A stretch of 64,000 bases of DNA from Hahella sp. (GCA_028280065.1 JANQMN010000058.1:62001-126000); one strand, 5' to 3'; shown: positions 35,045 to 44,142, counted from the first letter of the stretch. Translations and numbers: made by a program. The notes: generated from the letters alone by a model not told the origin.

Positions 35045-35878
35045 ATGAACGATCTTTCAGACCCAAGACAAGGATTAAACACTGACGGCACTGTTTTAGA
35101 TACCGTCTCCTCCCAGAGTAAAGAGAAAATGGACACACGCTCAAAAACCCGTAAGAAGCTCTACACCCAAGTCGTGGAAAGCAAAGACGCCGATGAGGGA
35201 TTGCTTCGGGATATGTGGCGAATGCGCCTGAAGTTTTTGACACTCCGTGTGCCGGAGGAAGAAGACTTCAAAATTTTCAAAGACTACTGTACCCGGCCCG
35301 ATACATTCCTCTTTACTTTTCGAGGTGGGAATGACGAGGTGGGGGCGTTTTTTACCTTTTCATTCCACAAGGTGGACAAGGCAAATAGAAAAGCCCTGAT
35401 GATTCATTCTAAGTATTACTATGTCGACACGCCCTATCGCGGGCATCCTAAAATCACGTCCGCCGCCTGGCCGATGATGCCTAAATTCTTGTGGCGCTAT
35501 GGCCTGCGGAGAATCTACTTTGCTACATTTACCTTCCCGACCAGCTTCGTTTCCCTTAGCCGTACTTTTAGCCGCGTCTATACCATTCAAGGTGACTTAG
35601 CCGACGAATGGGAGAAATCCATGCTGGAAAACCTGGCGCAACAGCTCAACGGAGATTATTGGGATGCTAAAGAGAAGCTCATAACCAGTATGGGCGTTCC
35701 ACAGGGAGAAGACAAAGCCGCGTCTGATGGAGTCACGCAACTGCGGCAAGAATATGAACGGTATAACCCGAACTGGCGCGAAGGAAAATCGCTTCCGATA
35801 ATGATGCGCTTTGATGTGGCCACGATGAAAAGTGTAATCAGTACTAGTTTAAGAAGAAACAAGCGAAAGAAGAAATAG
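35045..35878 (+). CDS. Conserved-looking protein of unknown function, possible GNAT-like fold
   Basis: 277 residues, soluble, strongly basic at both ends (TRSKTRKKL and SLRRNKRKKK). The middle (DMWRMRLKFLTLRVPEEEDF, then DTFLFTFRGGNDEVGAFFTFSF and KALMIHSKYYYVDTPYRGHP) recalls acetyltransferase-like strands with a substrate pocket, but the acetyl-CoA motif is not clear. I do not recognise the family. A small two-helix membrane protein is encoded 12 bp upstream, suggesting the pair acts at the membrane. Start set by GAGGTG 5 nt before the ATG. Confidence 0.7.
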   Translation: MNDLSDPRQGLNTDGTVLDTVSSQSKEKMDTRSKTRKKLYTQVVESKDADEGLLRDMWRMRLKFLTLRVPEEEDFKIFKDYCTRPDTFLFTFRGGNDEVGAFFTFSFHKVDKANRKALMIHSKYYYVDTPYRGHPKITSAAWPMMPKFLWRYGLRRIYFATFTFPTSFVSLSRTFSRVYTIQGDLADEWEKSMLENLAQQLNGDYWDAKEKLITSMGVPQGEDKAASDGVTQLRQEYERYNPNWREGKSLPIMMRFDVATMKSVISTSLRRNKRKKK

Positions 35879-36003
35879 TTATTCAAATATTCCGTTAGGG
35901 AATCGAAAGGGCGAACTGGCAGCCTTTTGCGGTGAGGCAGTAAGAACTCACTTCATTTCCAGAATGTATGAATCGGCAAAAACTAAACCGGGATAATCCT
36001 ACT

Positions 36004-36393
36004 TTATGGCTTCTGAACAAGGCATGAAGAAAGACCTTTTGATCGCTTAATAAACTTATCATCGAAAGTTTTCAATATTCCAAAGTCTTGGCTAAGTGCA
36101 AGGTGAAATGAGTCAGCGAAGTCTAATCCCTTCTCGCACCATTCAAGAGCTTGGGATACCAGAAACTCTTGTGACAAGTGCACATTTGGTAAACCAAAGA
36201 GCTTTCGCAAAGCGTTGCAAACTTCAGAGGGATTAAAGTCATAGGCAAATCGAAGCACCCATTCGGTTTCCAGTATTACCGTATTGGGTATGAAAATCTG
36301 CTGTTCCTGGAATAGTTTCAGGCTAGCTTGGTATTGCTTGTTATCGTCATGAGTTAAGAGCCGAACAATGACATTGGTATCAATCGCTAACAT
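36004..36393 (-). CDS. vapC: PIN-domain toxin (VapC-like)
   Basis: 129 residues. The acidic PIN residues are visible: D5 in AIDTNVIVR, the E in LETEWVLR (about residue 42), D in FADSFHLAL (about residue 93) and a final DDKF. Such toxins are Mg-dependent ribonucleases that cut tRNA or rRNA. The start overlaps the upstream antitoxin gene by 14 bp. Next to an AbrB-type antitoxin, this makes a type II toxin-antitoxin pair. Confidence 0.88.
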   Translation of the reverse strand: MLAIDTNVIVRLLTHDDNKQYQASLKLFQEQQIFIPNTVILETEWVLRFAYDFNPSEVCNALRKLFGLPNVHLSQEFLVSQALEWCEKGLDFADSFHLALSQDFGILKTFDDKFIKRSKGLSSCLVQKP

Positions 36394-36643
36394 TCCATGC
36401 CTTTTTGACAGCTTTTTTCATCGCGAACTCGATTTCTTTTGAGGACTTTGCTTTACCTCTGTACTTCAGGCAACCAGCCACATCTTCTAGAGAGGTGGTA
36501 TCAAATGGTGCTTTAGGCTTTAGAAGTATTCCTTCCTCTGTTTCAATAACCTCTAATTCGAGGCCTGCGTCCCAATGATGGTGATCCCTAATTTGTTTAG
36601 GTATGATCACTTGTCCTTTGCTGGATAATTTGGTGGTTTCCAC
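36380..36643 (-). CDS. vapB: AbrB/SpoVT-type antitoxin (VapB-like)
   Basis: 87 residues starting at a GTG with GGAGGTGTGAGTT upstream. The swapped-hairpin DNA-binding part (TTKLSSKGQVIIPKQIRD) is at residues 3-20; the C-terminal tail (SLEDVAGCLKYRGKAKSSKE) would wrap the PIN toxin. It should autoregulate through the direct repeats at 36658. Confidence 0.9.
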   Translation of the reverse strand: METTKLSSKGQVIIPKQIRDHHHWDAGLELEVIETEEGILLKPKAPFDTTSLEDVAGCLKYRGKAKSSKEIEFAMKKAVKKAWNVSD

Positions 36644-36657
36644 AACTCACACCTCCA

Positions 36658-36676
36658 AGGTAAGATTGAGGTAAGA
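36658..36676 (-). promoter_or_regulatory. Direct repeats upstream of the toxin-antitoxin operon
   Basis: AGGTAAGA occurs at 36658-36665 and at 36669-36676, a period of 11 bp (one helical turn), 15 bp upstream of the vapB start. This is a candidate operator for the antitoxin. Confidence 0.45.
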
Positions 36677-36759
36677 CTAATGCGGGTGTGGCGCAGTTGT
36701 CAATTGCAAGCTCTACTAACGTGTAAATCACCATAACTCCCTTTTGATGCCGTTTCAGG

Positions 36760-37134
36760 ATGAAAGCTAATCAGGCCATGAAACCTATCGCTAATCTCAT
36801 TCATGTCGATGATGTTGCTAAGGCTTTGGATTGGTATCAAAAAGCCTTTGCGTCCTCTCGGCGTTGTCAATGGGAAGGTTTCGAGTATCTTGAAATAGAT
36901 GGATTCGCCCTGGAGTTTGTGCTTTCCGATGACAAGGTGAAGGCGGGAAAATCTGGGTCCGTTACCTATTGGGAAGTCAGCGATCTTGACTTGGAAATGC
37001 AGAAATTCCTGGCGTTGGGTTCTGATATATTCCGTGGTCCCATGGCAATAGGAAGCGGGATTGGAATGTGTCAAATGACAGACCCGTTTGGGAATCTAAT
37101 TGGGCTACGAGGCCCATATAAACTGTCCGGATAG
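36760..37134 (+). CDS. VOC-superfamily protein (glyoxalase/bleomycin-resistance fold)
   Basis: 124 residues. IHVDDVAKALDWYQKAF is the classic VOC opening strand and helix; FEYLEIDGFALEFVLSD and the late CQMTDPFGNLIGLRGPY complete one beta-alpha-beta-beta-beta pair. Members bind or modify small metabolites or drugs with a divalent metal. Start may be ATG 36760 or 36778; neither has a strong ribosome site. Confidence 0.83.
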   Translation: MKANQAMKPIANLIHVDDVAKALDWYQKAFASSRRCQWEGFEYLEIDGFALEFVLSDDKVKAGKSGSVTYWEVSDLDLEMQKFLALGSDIFRGPMAIGSGIGMCQMTDPFGNLIGLRGPYKLSG

Positions 37135-37158
37135 CGCGGATTTAAATCGGGCGAACTT

Positions 37159-38367
37159 CTAAAACCAATACTTCAATTTTTCGCTTAGGCTGGAAGTCTT
37201 ATTCCAAATCCATTCAATCCCGTCTTCCAGCTCTTTCGCGGACATATTTTTCGGTCGATAGACGGCATGGGAACCGTCATAGAGGGACCAGTCTTTGGTT
37301 AATATTTGTCCGTTTTTATCAAGTTGCATAAAGTTTTCGGATCCCGGAAACGGGATCATAAAATGAGGGATGACCCGGTCTACGTTGATGTCTTTGATAA
37401 ACGTCAGCGTTTCCCTAAATATATCCGGTGTATGTTCGTCAAAACCGAACAAGAAGTCGCCCCATACTTCAATATCGTATTTCTTTATTATGGCAATGGC
37501 TTCTTTCATTTTGTTTGGTTTTACAAAGGCTTTTTTCTGGGCTTTTAAGGCTTCTACCGACGGCGTTTCTATTCCCAGTAAAGCGGCTTTTAAGCCGGCC
37601 TGCCGGGCAGCGAGCAGCAACTCTTCATCCCTGGCAATTAACACGGTGGTTTCACCGAAGAACTTAAGACCAATCGGCGCTATCGCGGCGAACAGCTCCA
37701 TTGCATAGGCTTTGTTGTGGGTTAAATTATCGGAATGCAGTTCTACCCACTCGACGCCGAGCTTTTTCAAGTGCCACAGCTCGTCGACAATATTCGGAAT
37801 CGGCCGTAGCTGAAAACTGTCAAAAAATTTAGGGACCAGGCAAAAGTTGCATTTAAACGGGCAGCCTCTGGTGACCACCACTGACCAAGTATGATTGTAT
37901 TTCGATGGCGGAATGATGTTAGTGGGATAGGGATTAAGTTTGGCAAGGTCAAACGCCTCTTGGCTTTCATAAACCGGTTGTATAGTGCCGCTTTCAATAT
38001 CGCTTAGGAGTTTTTCCCAATAGTTTTCTACCTCGCCGATTATTAGCGCATGGGCGTACCCAGCGGCTTCCTGTTGGTTAAATTTGGTGTGTAGGCCGCC
38101 TAGTAGAATGATTTTGCCTTTCTCATGAAAAGTGTTGGAAATCTCATAGGCTCGATAGGCATCCGGAGTAGACATAAAGATAACGACAACATCAGCGTCA
38201 GTATCGAAATCGGTTTTCATCCCAATCGTTTCATCCGTCATCTGCACTTCATGGTGAGCAGGGGTTGCGGCGGCGGCTGAAAATATATTTTGGGGTGGCC
38301 CACCCGTCTCAGCCTTGTATTTCGAATAATCGCTACCGGAAGAAGCTTTAATGAAGTAAATTTTCAT
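37159..38367 (-). CDS. B12-binding-type radical SAM protein
   Basis: 402 residues. An N-terminal Rossmann/cobalamin-binding-like part (VVVIFMSTPDAYRAYEISNTF and ILLGGLHTKFNQQEAAGYA) is followed by the SAM radical motif CPFKCNFC (RGCPFKCNFCLV, about residue 180) and the ALLGIETPS loop. The family includes hopanoid, bacteriochlorophyll and other modifying enzymes; the substrate is not readable. No cobalamin His ligand motif (DxHxxG) is visible. Ribosome site AGGTATCGATGGT precedes the ATG. Divergent from a small membrane-protein gene with a shared palindromic operator. Confidence 0.88.
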   Translation of the reverse strand: MKIYFIKASSGSDYSKYKAETGGPPQNIFSAAAATPAHHEVQMTDETIGMKTDFDTDADVVVIFMSTPDAYRAYEISNTFHEKGKIILLGGLHTKFNQQEAAGYAHALIIGEVENYWEKLLSDIESGTIQPVYESQEAFDLAKLNPYPTNIIPPSKYNHTWSVVVTRGCPFKCNFCLVPKFFDSFQLRPIPNIVDELWHLKKLGVEWVELHSDNLTHNKAYAMELFAAIAPIGLKFFGETTVLIARDEELLLAARQAGLKAALLGIETPSVEALKAQKKAFVKPNKMKEAIAIIKKYDIEVWGDFLFGFDEHTPDIFRETLTFIKDINVDRVIPHFMIPFPGSENFMQLDKNGQILTKDWSLYDGSHAVYRPKNMSAKELEDGIEWIWNKTSSLSEKLKYWF

Positions 38368-38403
38368 ACCATCGATACCTTATGATGAATCTATGAAACA
38401 GGT

Positions 38404-38451
38404 TTGTATCGTATCTATTTTGCTTTTATGATACAAGTGTGTATCATAAAA
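38404..38451. promoter_or_regulatory. Face-to-face promoters with a 28-bp palindromic operator
   Basis: TTTTATGATACA (38424-38435), AGTG, then TGTATCATAAAA (38440-38451) form a perfect 12-bp inverted repeat. Rightward promoter: TTGTAT (38404-38409), 17 bp, TATGAT (38427-38432). Leftward promoter: TTGTAT (38436-38431), 17 bp, TACGAT (38413-38408). The repeat covers the -10 of the first and the -35 of the second, so one dimeric repressor (TetR-like by the operator style) could silence both. Confidence 0.75.
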
Positions 38452-38477
38452 TTATTCGGTTAGTTCATTACAGGCAT

Positions 38478-38813
38478 ATGCGCGTGAAAAAACCAGAGCC
38501 TTGGAATACCAACAGTCAGCAAGCACCGCTAATGCGTTCCGCCAAAGAGCAGCAAAAGACCACGAGTTCTCATTGGAAAACCTGGCTGGCCATTGCAGTT
38601 ATTGGCATTGCGACTCTGATGGAATGGCATGTGGTCTGGTCCGTATTGTTTGTTTATTGGACAATTCAAAGTGTAAGAAATAAAGAGCTTTTCTTTGTAG
38701 AAAACGTCAAAGCCGCGGATGCCCCGATAACCTTTTGGGCGACTATCCTTGGTTGGTTATTATTGTCTACTGTTGTCATTGTAGAGTTTTTTATGACCGC
38801 CGTGGCCGCCTAA
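38478..38813 (+). CDS. Small two-helix membrane protein
   Basis: 111 residues from the ATG at 38478. A charged N-terminus leads to a helix near 35-65 (TWLAIAVIGIATLMEWHVVW with the following VLFVYWTIQ) and another near 82-108 (FWATILGWLLLSTVVIVEFF). An upstream ATG at 38439 sits at the predicted transcription start and is unlikely to be used. No family recognised. It shares the palindromic operator with the radical SAM gene and so probably the same inducer. Confidence 0.65.
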   Translation: MRVKKPEPWNTNSQQAPLMRSAKEQQKTTSSHWKTWLAIAVIGIATLMEWHVVWSVLFVYWTIQSVRNKELFFVENVKAADAPITFWATILGWLLLSTVVIVEFFMTAVAA

Positions 38814-39307
38814 GCATCCGATAAAGTGGTGGAATAAGGTTGGCTCGATATTTCGGTAAAGTCATATCCTAATTTGGAAATTAGTAGGGAGGGCTTCTCT
38901 AGGGCTGTATTCACTATCGCCGGGCTTCGAACTCATTGATCCAAAAACAAAGCCTTTGGAAAGAATTCCAACCTGAGTATCGGGGGAGTTCCCCTTTCAT
39001 ATTTCAGAGCCGCAATACAGGTGGCTCCGGGTACGCGGAGTTAAAGGAAAAGTTGTGCATGGTCAATAAGCTAGACGACGGCCTTGATACTATGAGTAAG
39101 GTTGTCGGTTAGGTGACAATTTTCGTCGACCAAGACTTGGTTTAACGCGGTTTAATCAGATGCAGTCAGTATCTTTAAAGTGAGGGATGGCGTTGGAAGA
39201 TCGCTTGGTTTGTTATGAATGTCGCCTCCGTAACAGGCTCGATTCAAGGTGCAATGTCAAGCATGTCAATATTATGATTTGGCGTGGAAAAAATTAGGCG
39301 CCTAACT
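38814..39307. other. Gap without a convincing gene
   Basis: About 490 bp. Only short frames, such as a 17-codon one near 39059. No terminator with a T-run after the membrane-protein gene, and no clear promoter before the kinase. Confidence 0.4.
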
Positions 39308-40615
39308 ATGGTTGATAACAGTTCACGATGCCAAAATTTATACCAGGAAGCCAAACAGGCGCTATCAAAAAGTGTCGGTTTTGACAACGAAAAGTTTCTG
39401 GAACTCACTGAAATTTTAGAGGAACTTCGAGGATATCAAAAAGAGCTTGAGGCCAAGAATGCAAAGCTGGATCGGGCTCTTTTGAATGCAGAGTCAAGTA
39501 ATCAAAAACTTTCGACAGTTCTCAACAGTATACCTTTGGGAATTCTGGTAATAGATAGGCTTGGAGTGGTAATGGAGGCCAATGATTTCTCAAAGGAAGT
39601 ATTTTCTTCCGAGCTTTTAACACCACTAATAGGCAGTTCATTATATCGACTGTTGCACGAAAGAGACGCACAAAAAATTTCTCGAACAATCAAGTTCGAT
39701 AAGAAGCAAAAATCCAACCTAGGTTTGATTCAGTTTAATGTTGATGACCAAGAGATGATCTTTGAAACACTTGGTGTTCCTCTCCCCCAATCGTACAACC
39801 TTGACGGTCACTTTATGATTATTATGATTGACCGGACCAAAGAAGCTGACTCTACGATGGAGAGCAAAGACTTACTGGATTTAAAACATGACTATGAGAA
39901 TCAACTGATCAAAGCCAATATTGAACTCAAAAGATCAAATGATGAGCTTCAACAGTTTGCTTGTATAGCATCACATGATTTACAGGAACCTCTGCGTATT
40001 GTTACTAGCTTTACAGACCTACTCTATAAGAACTACCGTAGCAAACTTGATGAAAAAGGTTTGCGTTATCTCGAATTTACCCACGAAGGATCACAGAGGA
40101 TGCAGGTTATGATTGAAAACCTGTTGGCATACTCAAAAATTAAAACAACCTTCGAAGATCCTGAATCTATTGAATCAGCTCAAGCTCTTGCGGCTGCTAT
40201 GAGCAATTTGAAAGTACTGATAGAAGAGGTTAAAGCAATCATTAGTTATTCCGATTTGCCATCGGTAAAAGCCAATAAACTTCTACTGATGCAGCTATTT
40301 CAGAACTTGCTTAGCAACGCCATCAAATATCGAAGCGATTACCCACCAATAGTAAATGTAACTGCACAGACGAACGGGCAAATTGTACATTTCCGGATTA
40401 CCGATAATGGGATAGGAGTCAAGGATGAGCATAGGGAACTTATCTTTCATCCCCTAAGACGCTTTACAGAGCTACCCGAAAAACCAGGTACGGGTATGGG
40501 TTTAGCTATCTGCCAACGAATCGTTGAATTGCACGGAGGCAAAATTTGGGTTGAATCAAACTTCGCTGGTCTGGGGTCAACTTTTAACTTTACTCTTTCC
40601 AACCAGCAGATCTGA
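39308..40615 (+). CDS. PAS-type histidine kinase
   Basis: 435 residues from the ATG at 39308 (a GTG at 39284 in frame is the alternative). An N-terminal coiled coil is followed by a PAS domain (about 70-180), a helix, the phospho-acceptor box with ASHDLQEPLR (H223 counted from this start), and the ATPase with QNLLSNAIKY, DNGIGV and GTGMGLAICQR. There is no membrane segment, so it is cytoplasmic. The SHDLQEPL box is of the type found near bacteriophytochrome-like kinases. It converges on the REC-ATPase gene (20 bp between stops) and may be a partner of that operon. Confidence 0.9.
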   Translation: MVDNSSRCQNLYQEAKQALSKSVGFDNEKFLELTEILEELRGYQKELEAKNAKLDRALLNAESSNQKLSTVLNSIPLGILVIDRLGVVMEANDFSKEVFSSELLTPLIGSSLYRLLHERDAQKISRTIKFDKKQKSNLGLIQFNVDDQEMIFETLGVPLPQSYNLDGHFMIIMIDRTKEADSTMESKDLLDLKHDYENQLIKANIELKRSNDELQQFACIASHDLQEPLRIVTSFTDLLYKNYRSKLDEKGLRYLEFTHEGSQRMQVMIENLLAYSKIKTTFEDPESIESAQALAAAMSNLKVLIEEVKAIISYSDLPSVKANKLLLMQLFQNLLSNAIKYRSDYPPIVNVTAQTNGQIVHFRITDNGIGVKDEHRELIFHPLRRFTELPEKPGTGMGLAICQRIVELHGGKIWVESNFAGLGSTFNFTLSNQQI

Positions 40616-40634
40616 AATATAGATGGCGATTTGT

Positions 40635-42884
40635 CTAATCCACAATAGTTTGTGGCCCTAACACGCGAATTACTTCATCTACCGTGGTCTTTCCAGTCTT
40701 TATTTTATCTATGGCGTCTTCCAACAATGTGATCATTCCGTCATTTTTGGCGCATTCCAACAGCTCCTCAGTAGAAGCGCCCCTAGCGATTAGCTGATTC
40801 AACAGTTCGCTGGGGATTAATACTTCATATAGACCAACTCGCCCCCTGTATCCCGTGTTGTTACATGCTTCACACCCGTTGCCGGTGTATAAAGTGGAAG
40901 AAAACTGACTGAATTGTGCACCTAATTGACGGATTTTTCTTCGGTCAGTTTTTTCGGTTGTCTTACATTGATCGCAAATTTTTCTCACTAGGCGTTGCGT
41001 AACAATTCCTGAAAGTGCCGAACTGATAATAAACGGCTTTAGTCCGAGATCGGTTAGGCGTGCAATGGTCGCGATGCTTGAATTGGTATGCAATGAAGAA
41101 AAAACTAAATGACCTGTCAATGCCGCGTGAAAAGCAACCTCAGCGGTCTCAAAATCACGTATTTCTCCCAATAAAATAACGTCTGGATCTTGCCTAAGAA
41201 TAGCTCTTAGGATCGTGGCAAAATTCAAGCCGGTTTTTTCCTTGACCATCACCTGACCTGCCATATCAAGATAATACTCAACGGGGTCTTCAATAGTGAC
41301 GTAGTTATTTTCAGGCTTGGCAAAGGTTTTAAGCAGGGAATAAAGCGTTGTGGTTTTGCCACTTCCAGTAGGACCGGTTGTAAGAAATATCCCTTGGGGT
41401 TTTTGTACCGCGAAGGAGACTTGAGCAAGGTTACGTTCAGAGAATCCCAGATCGTCTAGCTGTACTACTTCAGCATTCCTATCCAGTATCCGCATAACCA
41501 CTTTTTCGCCATTGATAGTGGGTAATGTTGAAATTCGTAGATCGATAATCCTAAGTGGGGTTTTTACTGTAATCCGGCCATCCTGGGGTTTTCGCCTTTC
41601 AGTTATGTCTAGTTCAGCCATTACCTTCACTCTGGAAACTAAAGGCATCAGCAAATTGGAAGGAATATGAATTTTATCGGACAGGACACCGTCGATACGA
41701 TAGCGTACGACAATGTGCTTGCTGCGCGGGTGGATATGAATATCGCTGGCGCGAAGCCGCACAGCTTCCAGAATAATGGCGTTAAGCATACGTACGGCAG
41801 GGGGCTCGTCTGTCGCGGCCAGGAGTTCATCGATACCGATATCATCGGACTCTTCTATGATGACTTCGATGCCCTCGAGAGGATCTTCGCTGCCTACTAT
41901 TGTTTCCAACTCTTTAAAGTCGAGTTCCTGATTGGCATATACCTCTGCAAACTTGGCCCTGAAGTTGGCAACGTTTGCCATTACCACCTTAATGTCCATG
42001 CTCAAGTTGAATCTGAATTCCTCCAGTAATCCTTCATCCATGGGATCTGCCATCGCCAACGTCAGGTGTCTTCCTGACTGCGAAATGGGTAATATCAGTT
42101 GTTGTTCACAGATGCGTTTTGGAATCAGCGAAAGAACTGCGGGATCAATTTGTACTTCAGCAAGGTCTATTTCAGAAAAACCAAGATCCTTTACCAATAT
42201 TTTTCTAATTGCGTGTTCCTTTATCCATGCTTTCTCCAATAGAGTGGTAATGACACTTTTCTTGTGGAACTGTTGATTTTTATATATTTCCTGAAGCTGG
42301 CTTTCATTCAGCAGACTTTTCTTTTGGAGCAATATCGCTAATTGACTTCTGTTAGTTACCGCGAGTTTGGAAAGCAGAGCTAAATCGCGCGCAGCTATTT
42401 CATTACTTTCTTTTAACTGTCGATTTTTGCTTTTTAAATCATACTGTTCCAAGGCAAGAGCGACAGTCACACGAAGGTCGTCGTCATGCCAGGGTTTCAG
42501 AATAAATTTGTAAACTGCCCCGTCCTTGATGGCTGACATTACAGCATTGGTATCAGCATGACCGGTTAACATGATCCGAATAGTATCCGGATAGCGACCT
42601 TTAATTTCCCGCAGCAGATCTGCACCATTCATTTTCGGCATCATGTAATCGCTGATAACAAGATGAATGGTGTTGTTTTCTAATAGAGTAAGAGCTTCCA
42701 AACCGTTAGGGGCTGTGAATATTCTGTAATTTTCAATCCGAAATACCCGTCGAAGAGATTGCAGAATATTGGGTTCATCATCGACAAAAAGCAGACAATA
42801 AGGTTGGGCTTGCTCCAGTGGCTGTGGAGACGTGTGCGTTTGTTGTTGGGATTTCTCCCCGAACAAAGCAGAATACTTTGACAT
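40635..42884 (-). CDS. Receiver domain fused to a PilB/GspE-type secretion/pilus ATPase
   Basis: 749 residues. REC domain (about 28-145) with the acidic pair DDE and the phospho-acceptor D79 in ISDYMMP, T and K also intact (LTG, LKPW). A T2SSE N-terminal domain (about 175-330) follows, without a clear RLGxx cyclic-di-GMP signature. The ATPase has Walker A GPTGSGKTT (504-512), the Asp-box and Walker B (DPDVILLGEIRD), the His-box (SLHTNSS), and the tetracysteine zinc module (CDQC ... CEAC). All catalytic parts look intact. Normal PilB/GspE proteins have no REC domain. Last gene of the six-gene operon, 22 bp after the kinase. No pilin or secretin genes are in the window. Confidence 0.93.
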   Translation of the reverse strand: MSKYSALFGEKSQQQTHTSPQPLEQAQPYCLLFVDDEPNILQSLRRVFRIENYRIFTAPNGLEALTLLENNTIHLVISDYMMPKMNGADLLREIKGRYPDTIRIMLTGHADTNAVMSAIKDGAVYKFILKPWHDDDLRVTVALALEQYDLKSKNRQLKESNEIAARDLALLSKLAVTNRSQLAILLQKKSLLNESQLQEIYKNQQFHKKSVITTLLEKAWIKEHAIRKILVKDLGFSEIDLAEVQIDPAVLSLIPKRICEQQLILPISQSGRHLTLAMADPMDEGLLEEFRFNLSMDIKVVMANVANFRAKFAEVYANQELDFKELETIVGSEDPLEGIEVIIEESDDIGIDELLAATDEPPAVRMLNAIILEAVRLRASDIHIHPRSKHIVVRYRIDGVLSDKIHIPSNLLMPLVSRVKVMAELDITERRKPQDGRITVKTPLRIIDLRISTLPTINGEKVVMRILDRNAEVVQLDDLGFSERNLAQVSFAVQKPQGIFLTTGPTGSGKTTTLYSLLKTFAKPENNYVTIEDPVEYYLDMAGQVMVKEKTGLNFATILRAILRQDPDVILLGEIRDFETAEVAFHAALTGHLVFSSLHTNSSIATIARLTDLGLKPFIISSALSGIVTQRLVRKICDQCKTTEKTDRRKIRQLGAQFSQFSSTLYTGNGCEACNNTGYRGRVGLYEVLIPSELLNQLIARGASTEELLECAKNDGMITLLEDAIDKIKTGKTTVDEVIRVLGPQTIVD

Positions 42885-42906
42885 GGTGGTCTAACATCTC
42901 CTTCGC

Positions 42907-44142
42907 TTATCCTGCGGGCAGGCTGATCTGTACCGATGTGCCTTGACCTGGTTGACTGGTGATATCGATACTGCCGTTGTGGGCAACCACAATATCCTGA
43001 CAAATGCTCAATCCGAGCCCGACGCCTTTTCCCACATCTTTGGTGGTAAAAAATGGCTCCGTCACTCGGTTTAAGTTTTCGGTCAATATTCCGATACCGT
43101 TGTCGATAACCCTAATGCGGATCGCCCTGTCTTGAAATTCTGTTTCGATTCGGATCCTTCCGTTTTTCCTATCCACTGCGTCAGCGGCGTTAACTAGCAA
43201 ACTCAAGAATGCCTGTCCTATTAGACCCGGCCGGCAATTTATTTCGGGTAGCTCTTGCAGGTCGGTAACTATGCTAATGCCGGTATCAACAATATTGCTC
43301 GCTACTGCACAGGTAGTGGTAACAATCGTGTTGATGTCGGCTTCTACGTCGGCATTGTGATCAATATTTGAAAAATCTTTTAAGCTGGAAACTATGTCGG
43401 CAATGCGCGCTGTTCCTTCTAAGGACTCTGCTATTAACTCTGGAAAATCCTCCAGGGCGTAGTCAAGTTGTCCCTCCTCCCAGCTTTGGCGCACTTTTTG
43501 TGTGTCTCCCGTATCCATTGCCGCCTTCAGCATTGGTAACTGTTCAGTGTAATCTCTGAATAAGACCAGGTTGCTTCGAATAAATCCTATGGGGTTATTA
43601 ATTTCGTGAGCCATTCCCGCTGCCAACTGACCTATCGCCGACATTTTTTCGGACTTATAAAGCTTAAGTTGGGTATTCTGGATCTCAAGTACCTGCTCCT
43701 GCACTCTTTCTTCCAATTGCTCTGATAGCGCTTTGTATTTGGCTTTAGAGATTTCCAGCGCCCTGTGCTCGGCAGCTAATTGCTGATAATCGTCTTTAAT
43801 GGCTTGAATATGTAGCCTGGAAGTCATGGTGTAACGAATGGCGTTGTTGACCAGTACTTCAAGTAGTTGGTGTGCGATATTCCGCTTCTTTTCTTGACTC
43901 TTTGCCAACCTTAGTTGCAGAATTTCCTCAAAATCATGCTCTATTGATACCGGCAAATAATCTATGAGTTCCGAAGCTCCGCAAACCAGTACTCCATGAT
44001 TGTCACGGAGTTGATATTGCTGATTCAGCAAATCGTCTAGGATGTTCCCAAGCTTATTTTTATCGATAACCTGCAGTAACTCCGGCACGTCCAATATCGA
44101 ATCAAAAACTTCTGTCGACAGGTTCTCTTTAGCGTTCGACAT
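42907..44142 (-). CDS. Soluble histidine kinase with an N-terminal ligand domain
   Basis: 411 residues. The first 110 residues resemble a PocR/GAF-like sensor (KLGNILDDLLNQQYQLRDNHG then VLVCGA), then a long coiled coil (about 112-160), the phospho-acceptor helix GQLAAGMAHEINNPIGF (H179) and a HATPase (LLVNAADAV, DNGIGI, GKGVGLGLSICQ). The box AHEINNPIGFI recurs in the kinase at 46741-48552, so the two share ancestry. It starts 15 bp after the GTPase gene. Confidence 0.92.
   Translation of the reverse strand: MSNAKENLSTEVFDSILDVPELLQVIDKNKLGNILDDLLNQQYQLRDNHGVLVCGASELIDYLPVSIEHDFEEILQLRLAKSQEKKRNIAHQLLEVLVNNAIRYTMTSRLHIQAIKDDYQQLAAEHRALEISKAKYKALSEQLEERVQEQVLEIQNTQLKLYKSEKMSAIGQLAAGMAHEINNPIGFIRSNLVLFRDYTEQLPMLKAAMDTGDTQKVRQSWEEGQLDYALEDFPELIAESLEGTARIADIVSSLKDFSNIDHNADVEADINTIVTTTCAVASNIVDTGISIVTDLQELPEINCRPGLIGQAFLSLLVNAADAVDRKNGRIRIETEFQDRAIRIRVIDNGIGILTENLNRVTEPFFTTKDVGKGVGLGLSICQDIVVAHNGSIDITSQPGQGTSVQISLPAG

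Noticed and set aside
36700..37074. Minus-strand 124-residue frame opposite the VOC gene
   Set aside because: The plus-strand frame has clear VOC-fold features; the reverse frame is its shadow.
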